Positions 16,065-23,446 of a stretch of 23,446 nt of DNA are shown here, one piece after another. Source of the DNA: Ruminococcaceae bacterium UBA4958 (GTDB lineage Bacteria; Bacillota; Clostridia; Oscillospirales; Acutalibacteraceae); the NCBI GenBank assembly GCA_002397355.1, contig DHAI01000098.1:1-23446 (forward strand), given 5' to 3'. The position numbers were made by a program, and so were the translations under genes. A model generated the notes under the pieces. It worked only from the letters and a program-made list of their open reading frames with translations. It made no database searches and had not been told where the DNA came from. Within the stretch, counting starts at the first letter, position 1, and the number at the start of each line of letters is the position of its first letter.

Positions 16065-16924
16065 GAATAGCCGTTTTGCCCAATCTGACCAGGGAGAAAG
16101 CGCGGTACCACACGGAGCGCCTGATTTCCCGCCTGCACGGCCTGGGGACGGAAGTCCTGATGCAGAGCTGCTTCCAGGGCGACTTCCCGGAAAACTGGAT
16201 CATGTTCTTCGATGATTTCGACGGGATGATCCGCGCCTGCGACGTTATGGTGGTCCTCGGCGGCGACGGGACGATTATCCATAACGCGCGCCACGCCGCG
16301 GCTTTCGACAAGCCGATTCTCGGCGTGAACGTGGGGAGGCTCGGCTTCCTGGCGGAGCTGGAAACGGACGAATTCGACGAACTGGAGAAGCTGGTGGCGG
16401 GAAATTACCGCACCGAGGACCGCATGATGCTCGAGATCCGGTACGCGGAAGACGGGCGCGAAAAGAAATGCGCAGCTCTGAACGACGCGGTGATTTCCCG
16501 CGGCGCGATGGCGCCGATGCTCGACTTTCACGTCGGATTCAACGGGCAGACGGTGTGCAACTACCGGGGGGACGGGCTGATCGTCGCGACGCCGACCGGC
16601 TCCACCGCTTACTCGCTTTCCGCCGGCGGGCCGATCGTCGACCCGAATCTCGCATGCCTGCAGCTCACGCCGGTCTGCTCCCATTCGCTCCTCACGCGGC
16701 CCGTCGTTTTCGGGCCGGACGCGCGCCTGACCGTTCGGGCGTGCTGCCGAACGCCAGGCGAAGCCTTTCTTGTGATGGACGGTGAGATTTTCGTCCGGAT
16801 GGATTTGTCCCGTGCGGTCGAATTCCGCCGCGCGCAAAAGACGGTGCGCGTGATTCGGTTGAAAGATCGGAACTTTTATGATATTGTCAATGAAAAGCTT
16901 GGCAGCGGGAGGAATGAGTCTTGA
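16061..16924 (+). CDS. nadK: NAD kinase
   Basis: Phosphorylates NAD to NADP with ATP or polyphosphate, in the cytoplasm; 287 residues, normal for bacterial enzymes. The GGDGT motif is at residues 67-71 ([15 protein letters not shown]), the NE/D motif is present as [10 protein letters not shown], and the glycine-rich segment [24 protein letters not shown] is complete. It starts with GTG at 16061, preceded by GGAGG nine bases upstream, and overlaps the tlyA stop (GTGA). Its own stop overlaps the argR TTG start (TTGA). NADP supply fits next to dxs and folD, which sit in NADP-linked pathways, but the arrangement is conserved widely and may be historical. Confidence 0.98.
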   Translation: MRIAVLPNLTREKARYHTERLISRLHGLGTEVLMQSCFQGDFPENWIMFFDDFDGMIRACDVMVVLGGDGTIIHNARHAAAFDKPILGVNVGRLGFLAELETDEFDELEKLVAGNYRTEDRMMLEIRYAEDGREKKCAALNDAVISRGAMAPMLDFHVGFNGQTVCNYRGDGLIVATPTGSTAYSLSAGGPIVDPNLACLQLTPVCSHSLLTRPVVFGPDARLTVRACCRTPGEAFLVMDGEIFVRMDLSRAVEFRRAQKTVRVIRLKDRNFYDIVNEKLGSGRNES

Positions 16925-17370
16925 AACAGAAACGGCAGGAGAAGATCCTTGAGCTTGTGGAGCGGTATTCCATCGATACGCAGGAAGAGCTCCTCCGACG
17001 ATTGAGGGAAGCGGGTTTCAATGTGACGCAGGCCACCATCTCCCGCGACATCAAGGAGCTTCGCCTGCTCAAAACGCTTTCCGCGGACAGGAAATACCGC
17101 TATGCCCCCGCGAAAGAGGAGATGCGCGAGAGCGCGCTGAAGCTTCAGGCGCTGTTCGCGGATTCCGTCATTTCCATCGGGTGCGCCCAGAACATCGTCT
17201 GCGTAAAGTGCCTCTCCGGCGTGGCGAACGCCATCTGCGCGGCGTTCGACGCGATTCGCTGGGAGGACGTGGTCGGCACGATCGCGGGAAACGACACCAT
17301 TTTCATTCTCTCGCAGACGGATGAGACGGCAAAAAAACTTGCGGACCAATTGAAAACAATGGTCGGGTGA
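16921..17370 (+). CDS. argR: Arginine repressor ArgR/AhrC family regulator
   Basis: A 149-residue transcription regulator with an N-terminal winged helix DNA-binding domain (about 1-70, containing the [14 protein letters not shown] recognition segment) and a C-terminal oligomerisation/arginine-binding domain. Family members form hexamers that repress arginine synthesis genes and activate catabolism when arginine binds. The C-terminal motif usually reads GTIAGDDT; here it is GTIAGNDT, with Asn124 (codon 17290-17292) replacing the first of two Asp residues that contact arginine in characterised repressors. The start is TTG at 16921 with GGAGG eight bases upstream, overlapping the nadK stop. It lies six bases before recN. 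I see no ARG-box-like palindrome in the window. Confidence 0.96.
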   Translation: MKQKRQEKILELVERYSIDTQEELLRRLREAGFNVTQATISRDIKELRLLKTLSADRKYRYAPAKEEMRESALKLQALFADSVISIGCAQNIVCVKCLSGVANAICAAFDAIRWEDVVGTIAGNDTIFILSQTDETAKKLADQLKTMVG

Positions 17371-17376
17371 TTTTTC

Positions 17377-19062
17377 ATGCTTTCGCAGCTCTATGTCGAG
17401 AATATCGCCGTGATTGAAAAGCTTTCCGTCGATTTCCACGCGGGGTTCAGCGCCCTGACGGGGGAAACCGGCGCCGGCAAATCGATTTTGATCGATTCCA
17501 TCGGCGCCATTCTGGGGCAGCGCACTTCGCGCGGCCTGGTGCGGACCGGGGCGAAGTCCGCGCTGGTCAGCGCCGCTTTTTCCGGCGTGGGGGAGAAAGC
17601 GGCGGCGAAGCTTGCGGAGCTCGGCCTTTCCGCGGAGGAGGACGGCACGCTCGTCATCCAGCGGGAGATCGGAGCCGACTCGAAGTCGAGCTGCCGCATC
17701 AACGGCAGGCCCGCGACCGTCTCCATGCTCAAGGAGATCGCCCCGTTCCTCGTCAACATCCTCGGGCAGCACGAGAGCTACGGCCTGCTTTCCCCGGAAA
17801 ACCACATCGGCTATCTGGACGACATGGGTTTGCCGCGGGAGCTGTTCGAGCGCTACACCGCGGCTTTCACCGAGGCGAAACGCCTGCGCCGCGAGCTGGA
17901 TTCCCTTACGCTGGACGACGCGCAGAAGGCCCGTCGGATCGACCTGCTCACCTACCAGATCAACGAACTGGAAGCGGCCGACCTGAAGGCGGGCGAGCAG
18001 GAGGAACTGGAGCGCCGCCGGTCGCTGTACCGCAACGGAGCAAAGATCGCCGCGGCCGTCGCCGGCGCGAAGGAGGCGCTGGACGGCGGAGAGGAAACGG
18101 AAGGGGCGGTTTCCGCCGTTTCCGACGCCGCGGGCCGGCTGGGCGAGGCGGAGCGCTATCTGCCGGAGCTGCACGCCCTTTCCGAGAGGCTGCAGGGCAT
18201 CGCCTACGACCTGGAAGACTGCAGCGCGGAGCTGCGCGGCTACACCGACCAGACGGAGTTCGACCCCGCCGAGCTGGACCGCGTCGAGGCGCGGCTCGAC
18301 GCGCTTTACCGTCTCGGGCTGAAATACGGCGGCTCGGTGGAGAACATGCTCCGCTATTTGGAGACGAGCCGGGCGGAGCTGCTGAAGATCCAGACCTCCG
18401 ACGAAACGGCGGCGCGTCTGCGCAAGGAGTACCGGAAGAGCGCGTCCGAGGCGCAGAAGCTCGCGCTCGCCGTCTCCGCGTGGCGGGAGGAAGCGGGGCG
18501 GCGCTTCGCCGGGCAGGTGAAGGCGGAGCTGGAGTTCCTGAACATGCCCAACGTCGCGTTCGAGGTCCGCCAGGAGCGCTGCCCGCTGAACGCGCGGGGC
18601 TGCGACCGCGTGGAGTTCCTGATCTCCACGAACGCCGGGGAGCCCGCGAAGCCGATCGCGAAGATCGCCTCCGGCGGCGAGCTTTCCCGCATCATGCTGG
18701 CCGTAAAAACCGTTCTGGCGGGGAAGGACGAGGTCGGCACGCTGATCTTCGACGAGGTGGACGCCGGCGTGAGCGGCGGCGCGGCGCAGAAGATCGGCCT
18801 CAAGCTGCGCGAGGTCTCGGCGGACCGTCAGGTCGTCTGCGTGACGCACCTTGCCCAGATCGCCGCGCTGGCCGACACGCAGTACCTGATCCGCAAGCAG
18901 GTGCGCGGCGGGAAAACGTACACCGAGGTCGAGGAGCTGGACGACGAAGGCCGCAGGCAGGAGCTTGCGCGCATCATCGGCGGCGCGAAGATCACGCCGC
19001 TCACGCTGCAGAATGCGGCGGAGATGCTGCGCCTTGCGCGCCGGGAGGGCGGAAACTCTTGA
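17377..19062 (+). CDS. recN: DNA repair protein RecN
   Basis: SMC-like ATPase that acts early in repair of DNA double-strand breaks, bridging and tethering ends on the nucleoid. It has 561 residues, full length. Walker A GETGAGKS is at residues 29-36, the ABC-type signature (ASGGELSRI) near residue 431, Walker B LIFDEVDAGVSGG with D459/E460, and the switch VVCVTHLAQIAALAD follows. The centre (about 160-370) is Glu/Arg/Ala-rich and suits the expected coiled coils. The ATG at 17377 follows the argR stop by six bases, with only a weak GGTGA upstream, so coupled translation from argR is likely. The TGA stop is embedded in the -35 box of the next promoter. Confidence 0.97.
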   Translation: MLSQLYVENIAVIEKLSVDFHAGFSALTGETGAGKSILIDSIGAILGQRTSRGLVRTGAKSALVSAAFSGVGEKAAAKLAELGLSAEEDGTLVIQREIGADSKSSCRINGRPATVSMLKEIAPFLVNILGQHESYGLLSPENHIGYLDDMGLPRELFERYTAAFTEAKRLRRELDSLTLDDAQKARRIDLLTYQINELEAADLKAGEQEELERRRSLYRNGAKIAAAVAGAKEALDGGEETEGAVSAVSDAAGRLGEAERYLPELHALSERLQGIAYDLEDCSAELRGYTDQTEFDPAELDRVEARLDALYRLGLKYGGSVENMLRYLETSRAELLKIQTSDETAARLRKEYRKSASEAQKLALAVSAWREEAGRRFAGQVKAELEFLNMPNVAFEVRQERCPLNARGCDRVEFLISTNAGEPAKPIAKIASGGELSRIMLAVKTVLAGKDEVGTLIFDEVDAGVSGGAAQKIGLKLREVSADRQVVCVTHLAQIAALADTQYLIRKQVRGGKTYTEVEELDDEGRRQELARIIGGAKITPLTLQNAAEMLRLARREGGNS

Positions 19063-19087
19063 CAGATCGCCGCCGCGCGCCTATAAT
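19059..19087 (+). promoter_or_regulatory. Perfect-consensus sigma-A promoter of tyrS
   Basis: TTGACA (19059-19064), exactly 17 bases, then TATAAT (19082-19087): both hexamers and the spacing match the consensus fully. The recN stop codon TGA (19060-19062) is part of the -35 box. Transcription should start near 19094, just upstream of the T-box leader. Confidence 0.95.
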
Positions 19088-19093
19088 AAAAGC

Positions 19094-19383
19094 CATCGGC
19101 GACGAGGGGAAGAAGTACGCCGGCGCTTTCCGGTGCAGAGAGCCCGTGGCACGGTGCGAACGGGAGCGGGGCGCGGCGGAAATACGTCCCGGAGCCGCCG
19201 GGCCGAAAGCGTTCCGCCGCCGCGCGGGGGAACGCAGTAAGCCCGGCCGCGTGCGCGCGTTACCGCGCGGGGGTATGGCGTTCCCGTACCCGTGGAGACC
19301 GCAGCCGCGAGGCTGCGGCAAACTGAGGTGGTACAGCGGTGAGATTCCGCCCTCTGCAGATTATTTTTGCAGGGGGCGTTTTT
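19094..19383 (+). ncRNA. Tyrosine-specific T-box leader of tyrS
   Basis: About 290 bases of structured leader. Stem I shows the usual landmarks: GAAGAAGTA on the 5' side, an AGAGAG bulge (19136-19142 region), a distal GGTGCGAA loop, and GAAA followed by TAC (19183-19185) as the likely specifier codon for tyrosine. A second stem (GCCGGGC/GCCCGGC) contains an S-turn (CGAAAG / CAGTAA). An 8-bp hairpin with GCGA loop (CCGCAGCC/GGCTGCGG) precedes the T-box itself, TGAGGTGGTACAGCGGT (19324-19340). Its TGGT matches the ACCA end of tRNA-Tyr. Uncharged tRNA-Tyr should favour the antiterminator, letting transcription run into tyrS. Confidence 0.93.
19349..19383 (+). terminator. T-box attenuator terminator
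   Basis: A 10-bp stem with one G-U pair (19349-19358 with 19368-19377, nine-base loop) is followed by GTTTTT. Its 5' arm overlaps the sequence needed by the T-box antiterminator, so the two structures exclude each other. It ends 36 bases before the tyrS start. Confidence 0.92.
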
Positions 19384-19418
19384 CGTAGCCTCCTGCGGAG
19401 AAAATGGAGGAAAAAAAG

Positions 19419-20657
19419 ATGGGAGTTTACGAGGAACTGAAAGAGCGCGGCCTGATCGCGCAGACAACGGACGAAGAGCAGGTGCGCGACCTGCTCGACA
19501 ACCGGAAAACGGCGTTCTACATCGGGTTCGACCCGACCGCGGACAGCCTGCACGTGGGGCATTTCATCCCGATCATGGTCGCGGCGCACCTGCAGAGGGC
19601 CGGCCATAAGCCGATCATGCTTTTCGGCGGCGGCACGGGGATGGTCGGCGACCCCAGCGGAAAGACCGATATGCGCCGGATGCTCACCAAAGAGGAGATC
19701 GCGCACAACATCGCCTGCTTCCGGAAGCAGATGTCGCGCCTCGTCGATTTTTCCGGCGGAAAGGCGGTCATGGCGAACAACGCGGACTGGCTTTCCAACC
19801 TGAATTATATCGAGTTCCTGCGCGACATCGGCGTGTGCTTCTCCGTGAACCGGATGCTCGCCGCGGAGTGCTACAAGCAGCGCCTGGAGCGCGGCCTCAC
19901 GTTCTTCGAGATGAACTACATGGTGATGCAGGGCTACGACTTTTTGGAGCTTTACCGCCGCTACGGCTGCAGGCTGGAAATCGGCGGGGACGACCAGTGG
20001 AGCAACATCATCGGCGGCGTGGAGCTGATCCGCCGCAAGGAGAACGCCGCCGCCTGCGGCATGACCGTCTCGCTGCTGACGAACAGCGAGGGGAAGAAGA
20101 TGGGCAAGACGGAGCGGGGCGCCGTATGGCTCGACCCGGAAAAGACCTCCCCGTTCGATTTTTACCAGTACTGGCGGAACGTCGGCGACGCGGACGTCGT
20201 GAAATGCCTGAAAATCCTCACGTTCCTCCCGTTGGCGCAGATCGCCCAGTTCGAGGGGCTGGAAGGAAAGCAGCTCAACGACGCGAAGGAGCTCCTCGCC
20301 TACGAGGTCACGCGGCAGATCCACGGCAAAGAGGAAGCGGAGAAAGCCCGCGGCGCGGCGCGCGCGATCTTCGGGCAGGGGACCGGAGCGGCGGATATGC
20401 CCGCGACGGAGCTTGCCGCCTCCGACCTTGCGGACGGGCGGATCGGCGTGCTGGACCTGTTGGTGAAGGCGAAGCTCGCTCCCTCCAAAGCGGAGGCGCG
20501 GCGCCTTGTGGCGCAGGGGGGCGTCGCCGTGGACGGCAAAAAAGTCGAGGGGAACGCCGCGGCGCTGACCGCCGCCGACTTCACGAAGCAGGACGGGAAC
20601 TATATAATCGTGAAAAAGGGAAAGAAAGTTTTCCACAAGGTGATCCTGATCGGCTGA
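19419..20657 (+). CDS. tyrS: Tyrosyl-tRNA synthetase
   Basis: Charges tRNA-Tyr with tyrosine; class I aminoacyl-tRNA synthetase with 412 residues. The HIGH-type motif is HVGH (residues 45-48) and the KMSKS-type motif is KMGKT (227-231), both usual for bacterial Tyr[16 protein letters not shown] and [28 protein letters not shown] lie between them. A C-terminal S4-like RNA-binding domain ([26 protein letters not shown] onwards) binds the tRNA. An ATG at 19404 is in frame, but GGAGG (19406-19410) lies after it and eight bases before the ATG at 19419, so the latter is the start. Expression is controlled by the upstream T-box. Confidence 0.98.
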   Translation: MGVYEELKERGLIAQTTDEEQVRDLLDNRKTAFYIGFDPTADSLHVGHFIPIMVAAHLQRAGHKPIMLFGGGTGMVGDPSGKTDMRRMLTKEEIAHNIACFRKQMSRLVDFSGGKAVMANNADWLSNLNYIEFLRDIGVCFSVNRMLAAECYKQRLERGLTFFEMNYMVMQGYDFLELYRRYGCRLEIGGDDQWSNIIGGVELIRRKENAAACGMTVSLLTNSEGKKMGKTERGAVWLDPEKTSPFDFYQYWRNVGDADVVKCLKILTFLPLAQIAQFEGLEGKQLNDAKELLAYEVTRQIHGKEEAEKARGAARAIFGQGTGAADMPATELAASDLADGRIGVLDLLVKAKLAPSKAEARRLVAQGGVAVDGKKVEGNAAALTAADFTKQDGNYIIVKKGKKVFHKVILIG

Positions 20658-20667
20658 TTTCGGGGCG

Positions 20668-20705
20668 ATGTCCCGGTCCGGCGCAAACCCGCCGGACCGG
20701 GACAT
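20668..20705 (+). repeat. 16-bp perfect inverted repeat between tyrS and the YfhO gene
   Basis: Bases 20668-20683 pair without mismatch with 20690-20705 around a six-base loop (CAAACC). No T-run follows, so it is not a standard terminator. It could be an mRNA processing or stability stem, or a partial transcription block. It contains both in-frame ATG codons upstream of the more likely TTG start of the next gene. Confidence 0.85.
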
Positions 20706-20727
20706 GGCTGCGGGGGAGGAAGTTCCG

Positions 20728-23391
20728 TTGACAAGAAGACACGCTCTTTGGGTTGCGCCCGCGCTGACGGCGATCCTGATGCTTTCCGTATACGCGGCCT
20801 TCGGGCTGTATCCGTTCGGAACGGGCACGGTCGCATGGTGCGACATGAAGCAGCAGGTCATCCCGTTCCTTCTCGATTTCCGCAATATCATGACCGGCGG
20901 CGCGGATATGTTCCTGAACCTCCAGAATGCGGGCGGCATGAATTTCTGGGGCGTGTTTCTCTTTTTCATCAGCAGCCCGTTTACGTTCCTCGTCCTTCTC
21001 ATCCCGAAAAGCGGAATTTATCTTTTCGTGAATATCCTGCTGATCCTCAAGATGATGACGTGCGCGCTGACGGCCGGCGTTTGGTTCCGCCGGAAGTTTT
21101 CAAACCTCACGGCGCTGCAGGCGGCGGCGCTTTCCCTGATGTACGCGTTTTGCGGCTACACGATGTTCTATTACCAGAACATCGTCTGGCTGGACATGAT
21201 GTACCTGTTCCCGCTCCTGATGATCGGCCTGGAAAAGCTTGCGGAGGAGGAGCGCCCGCTCTGCTATACGCTTGTTTTCGCCGCGATGCTGACGGTGAAC
21301 TTCTACCTTTCCTACATGGTCGTCGTTTTCCTGATCCTCGGGGCGGGCATTTACCTGCTCCTCTGCGTCCCGAAGGGGCAGCGCGGCGGGAAGCTCCTGA
21401 CTTTCGGCGCCGCGACGCTCGTCTCCGCCCTGATGACCGGCGTCGTCTGGCTCCCGTCGCTTTTGCAGTACCTTTCCTCGGCGCGGACGGGGGATCTGCT
21501 TTCCAGCCTGCGGTCCGGCTCGCTGCTTGCGGATGTCGACACGACGCTCCCCGTGCTTCTCTGCACGGGCGCCGTGTTCGCCGGCGCCGCCATCGTCCTG
21601 GCGCTGCGCGGGTACCGCGCGCCGAAAACCCGCTGGCTCGTCTGGATGCTTTTTCTGACGGCCGTCCCGGTCTTCCTGGAGCCGGTCAACAAGATGTGGC
21701 AGACGGGGAGCTACCAGTCTTTCCCGGTTCGGTACGGCTATATCCCGGTGTTCCTCGGCCTCACGCTCTTCGCCTCCTGCGTTTCGGCCGCGAACCGCGG
21801 GCGGGACCGCCTTGCCGGCGGGGCCGTGCCGCTTGCCGTTTCCGCCGCAGCGGTGGCCGTCGCCGCCTTCTGCGCCGGGTGCGTCCTGCGGTACGGCTTC
21901 AACGACGCGGCGGTCTACACGCACACGCTTTGGGGCGACCTGACCAGCCTGCGCATCCTGCTGCTTTTTGCGGCGGTGACCGGCACCGGCTACCTGACGC
22001 TTTTCCTGGAACGCCGCTACGGCCGCATCGGGCGCGCGGCGTTCTCCGTCCTGCTCTGCATCCTCGCGGCGGTGGAATCCATCTTCTCCGCGGATATTTA
22101 CATCGGCTCCGCAGGCAACCGCGCGGATGCGTACGATCCGGTCCTGAGCCTGGGGGACCGGATCGGCGACGATTCCCTGTACCGCGTGAAGCTGAACCGG
22201 AAATACTTCGACGTGAACCTGCTCGGGAGCGTCGGCTACAACTCGATGAGCCACTACACGTCGCTGACGTCCAAGGATTATCTGTTCGCCATGAAAAAGC
22301 TCGGCTACTCCTCGTACTGGATGGAGGTCGGCTCCAACGGCGGCACGAAGCTGACCGACGCCGTGCTCGGCAACAAATACACGATCTATCTCGCGGGCGG
22401 TTCCCCGGCGGGTGCGAAGACCGTCTTCTCCAACGGCCAGTTCGAGATCGCGGAGAACGCCCCGTCGCTGCCGATCGGCTTCGTGATGAAGTCCGACCGG
22501 ATCGCGGACCTGGAGCAGCTGCCGGACGGCACGCGCTTCCAGACGCAGGAAGCCCTGTTCCGGTCTCTGTTTTCCTCCGGCGAATCCCTGTTTACGGAAT
22601 ACCAGCCGACGGCGCTCGAAAACGTGACGCTGAAGCGGACGGACCGGTACCGGCTCACGGTCCGGAACGGCAGCCCGATGGGCGTCCTCACCTATTCCAT
22701 CCCGGTAAAGGGCAGGCAGACGCTGTATTTCGACTGTTTCGACCGGCTCACGAACCATCTCTCCGAGCCGATCAATTCCAGCTTTACCGTCGTGGTGAAC
22801 GGGCGCGAGGTGGAGCTGGACTATCCGTCCCAGGCGGATAACGGCCTGATCGACCTCGGAACCTATGCAGACTGCACGGTCGAGGTGAAGATCGGCGTCC
22901 GAAAAGACGTTTCCGCGCAATCCTTCGGCCTTGCCGGCCTGCGGGACGGCGTGCTCGACCGGGCGGTCGCGGCGGCTGCCCCGGCATCCCTCTCGCAGAG
23001 CGGAAACACGCTTGCCGGCACGGCGTTCGCCGACGCGGGCGACGAGTACCTTTTCCTGCCGGTCTCGTACGCCGCGGGCTTTTCCGCCGAGGTGAACGGG
23101 AAGCCCGCCGAGGTCTCGCGCGTGTTCGATTCCTTCCTCGCCGTGAAGCTCGAAAAGGGGGAGAACCGCGTCTCCGTCTCCTATCTGCCGGCCGGTTTCC
23201 GGCCGGGGCTGGCGCTTACCATAGCGGGCCTGCTGTGCCTGGCGGTCTGCGTCGCCGCCCGCAGAAAGGGGAAGCGGTTTCCCCGCGCGGGGTTCTGGCC
23301 GGCGGCGTTCACGGCCCTCTTCGCCGTTTTGTTCGCGCTCGTCGCGTTCCTGATCTATGTTTTCCCGCTCGCCGTCTACTTCACCGGATAA
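20728..23391 (+). CDS. yfhO: YfhO family multi-spanning membrane protein
   Basis: An 887-residue integral membrane protein. The N-terminal half has about a dozen hydrophobic helices with the family's first-loop signature (CDMKQQVIPFLLDFRNIMTGG, then NAGGMNFWG and SSPFTFLVLLIP), resembling GT-C fold glycosyltransferases. A large extracytoplasmic region (about residues 470-820) with beta-rich character follows, and two further helices close the protein. Bacillus YfhO and relatives have been linked to sugar decoration of lipoteichoic acid or other cell-surface glycans; the donor and acceptor here are unknown. ATGs at 20668 and 20704 are in frame but lie in a perfect hairpin. TTG at 20728, eight bases after GGGGGAGG, is the best start. 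With no clear terminator after tyrS, it may be cotranscribed and subject to the T-box. Confidence 0.9.
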   Translation: MTRRHALWVAPALTAILMLSVYAAFGLYPFGTGTVAWCDMKQQVIPFLLDFRNIMTGGADMFLNLQNAGGMNFWGVFLFFISSPFTFLVLLIPKSGIYLFVNILLILKMMTCALTAGVWFRRKFSNLTALQAAALSLMYAFCGYTMFYYQNIVWLDMMYLFPLLMIGLEKLAEEERPLCYTLVFAAMLTVNFYLSYMVVVFLILGAGIYLLLCVPKGQRGGKLLTFGAATLVSALMTGVVWLPSLLQYLSSARTGDLLSSLRSGSLLADVDTTLPVLLCTGAVFAGAAIVLALRGYRAPKTRWLVWMLFLTAVPVFLEPVNKMWQTGSYQSFPVRYGYIPVFLGLTLFASCVSAANRGRDRLAGGAVPLAVSAAAVAVAAFCAGCVLRYGFNDAAVYTHTLWGDLTSLRILLLFAAVTGTGYLTLFLERRYGRIGRAAFSVLLCILAAVESIFSADIYIGSAGNRADAYDPVLSLGDRIGDDSLYRVKLNRKYFDVNLLGSVGYNSMSHYTSLTSKDYLFAMKKLGYSSYWMEVGSNGGTKLTDAVLGNKYTIYLAGGSPAGAKTVFSNGQFEIAENAPSLPIGFVMKSDRIADLEQLPDGTRFQTQEALFRSLFSSGESLFTEYQPTALENVTLKRTDRYRLTVRNGSPMGVLTYSIPVKGRQTLYFDCFDRLTNHLSEPINSSFTVVVNGREVELDYPSQADNGLIDLGTYADCTVEVKIGVRKDVSAQSFGLAGLRDGVLDRAVAAAAPASLSQSGNTLAGTAFADAGDEYLFLPVSYAAGFSAEVNGKPAEVSRVFDSFLAVKLEKGENRVSVSYLPAGFRPGLALTIAGLLCLAVCVAARRKGKRFPRAGFWPAAFTALFAVLFALVAFLIYVFPLAVYFTG

Positions 23392-23398
23392 CAAAACG

Positions 23399-23429
23399 AG
23401 CCGCCCCCCGGCTTTGCCGAGGGGCGGCT
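23399..23429 (+). terminator. Putative terminator after the YfhO gene
   Basis: AGCCGCCCC (23399-23407) pairs with GGGGCGGCT (23421-23429), and an inner CGGC/GCCG closes on a TTT loop, giving about 13 bp with small bulges. It begins eight bases after the stop codon. No T-run is visible before the window ends, so intrinsic termination is likely but not certain. Confidence 0.65.
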
Positions 23430-23446
23430 GTCTGCGCGGCTCCGGG

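Noticed and set aside
16876..18849. 657-codon minus-strand open frame opposite argR and recN
   Set aside because: Both genes on the plus strand are unambiguous. The antisense product is a low-complexity Arg/Leu/Val sequence typical of mirrored GC-rich codons.
21100..23394. 764-codon minus-strand open frame opposite the YfhO gene
   Set aside because: Highly charged Arg/Glu/Gln/Val mirror sequence with no domain; the plus-strand membrane protein has clear helices and family signatures.
1..23446. CRISPR arrays, insertion sequences, tRNA or rRNA genes
   Set aside because: No regularly spaced repeats, transposase motifs, or tRNA/rRNA signatures were seen on either strand; repeats found are isolated hairpins with regulatory positions.

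Overview
The window is a GC-rich stretch of bacterial chromosome with no plasmid, phage, IS or CRISPR signature. The regulatory style (a T-box leader, a perfect CIRCE operator, AGGAGG-type ribosome binding sites, frequent TTG/GTG starts) and the gene content (YfmF/YfmH peptidase pair, BmrC/BmrD-type heterodimeric exporter, YfhO protein, the tlyA-nadK-argR-recN block) point to a Gram-positive member of the Firmicutes. A GC-rich Clostridia lineage such as Oscillospirales is my best guess; this is inferred from gene order and style, not from a phylogenetic marker.

Layout. 1-3558 (+): two halves of a heterodimeric ABC exporter, the first cut by the left edge, ending in a 20-bp-stem hairpin. 3665-4096 (-): a small heat-shock protein with a perfect CIRCE (HrcA) operator upstream. 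4337-5719 (-): murC with its own terminator. 5906-7387 (+): a sugar-phosphate isomerase-like TIM barrel with a clear promoter, then a zinc-ribbon/membrane protein of unknown function, converging through a shared terminator on a DMT-family (EamA) transporter (7514-8407, -). 8408-8727: a divergent promoter region.

8728-19062 (+): nine closely packed or overlapping genes, yfmF-yfmH-lgt-folD-dxs-tlyA-nadK-argR-recN, with no terminator that I can see between them. They combine lipoprotein maturation, one-carbon metabolism, isoprenoid synthesis, rRNA methylation, NADP supply, arginine control and DNA repair. 19059-23391 (+): a perfect-consensus promoter whose -35 box contains the recN stop codon, a tyrosine T-box leader, tyrS, and a large YfhO-family membrane protein, closed by a hairpin at the right edge.

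Most of this is conserved core genome. I see no convincing new multi-gene system. The points most worth a second look are the Asn replacing an arginine-contacting Asp in ArgR, the Lgt with a long Pro/Glu-rich tail, the compressed folD-dxs and recN-tyrS junctions (genes common there in relatives are missing), the possible T-box control of yfhO, the CIRCE-controlled Hsp20, and the zinc-ribbon/DUF2007-like membrane protein.
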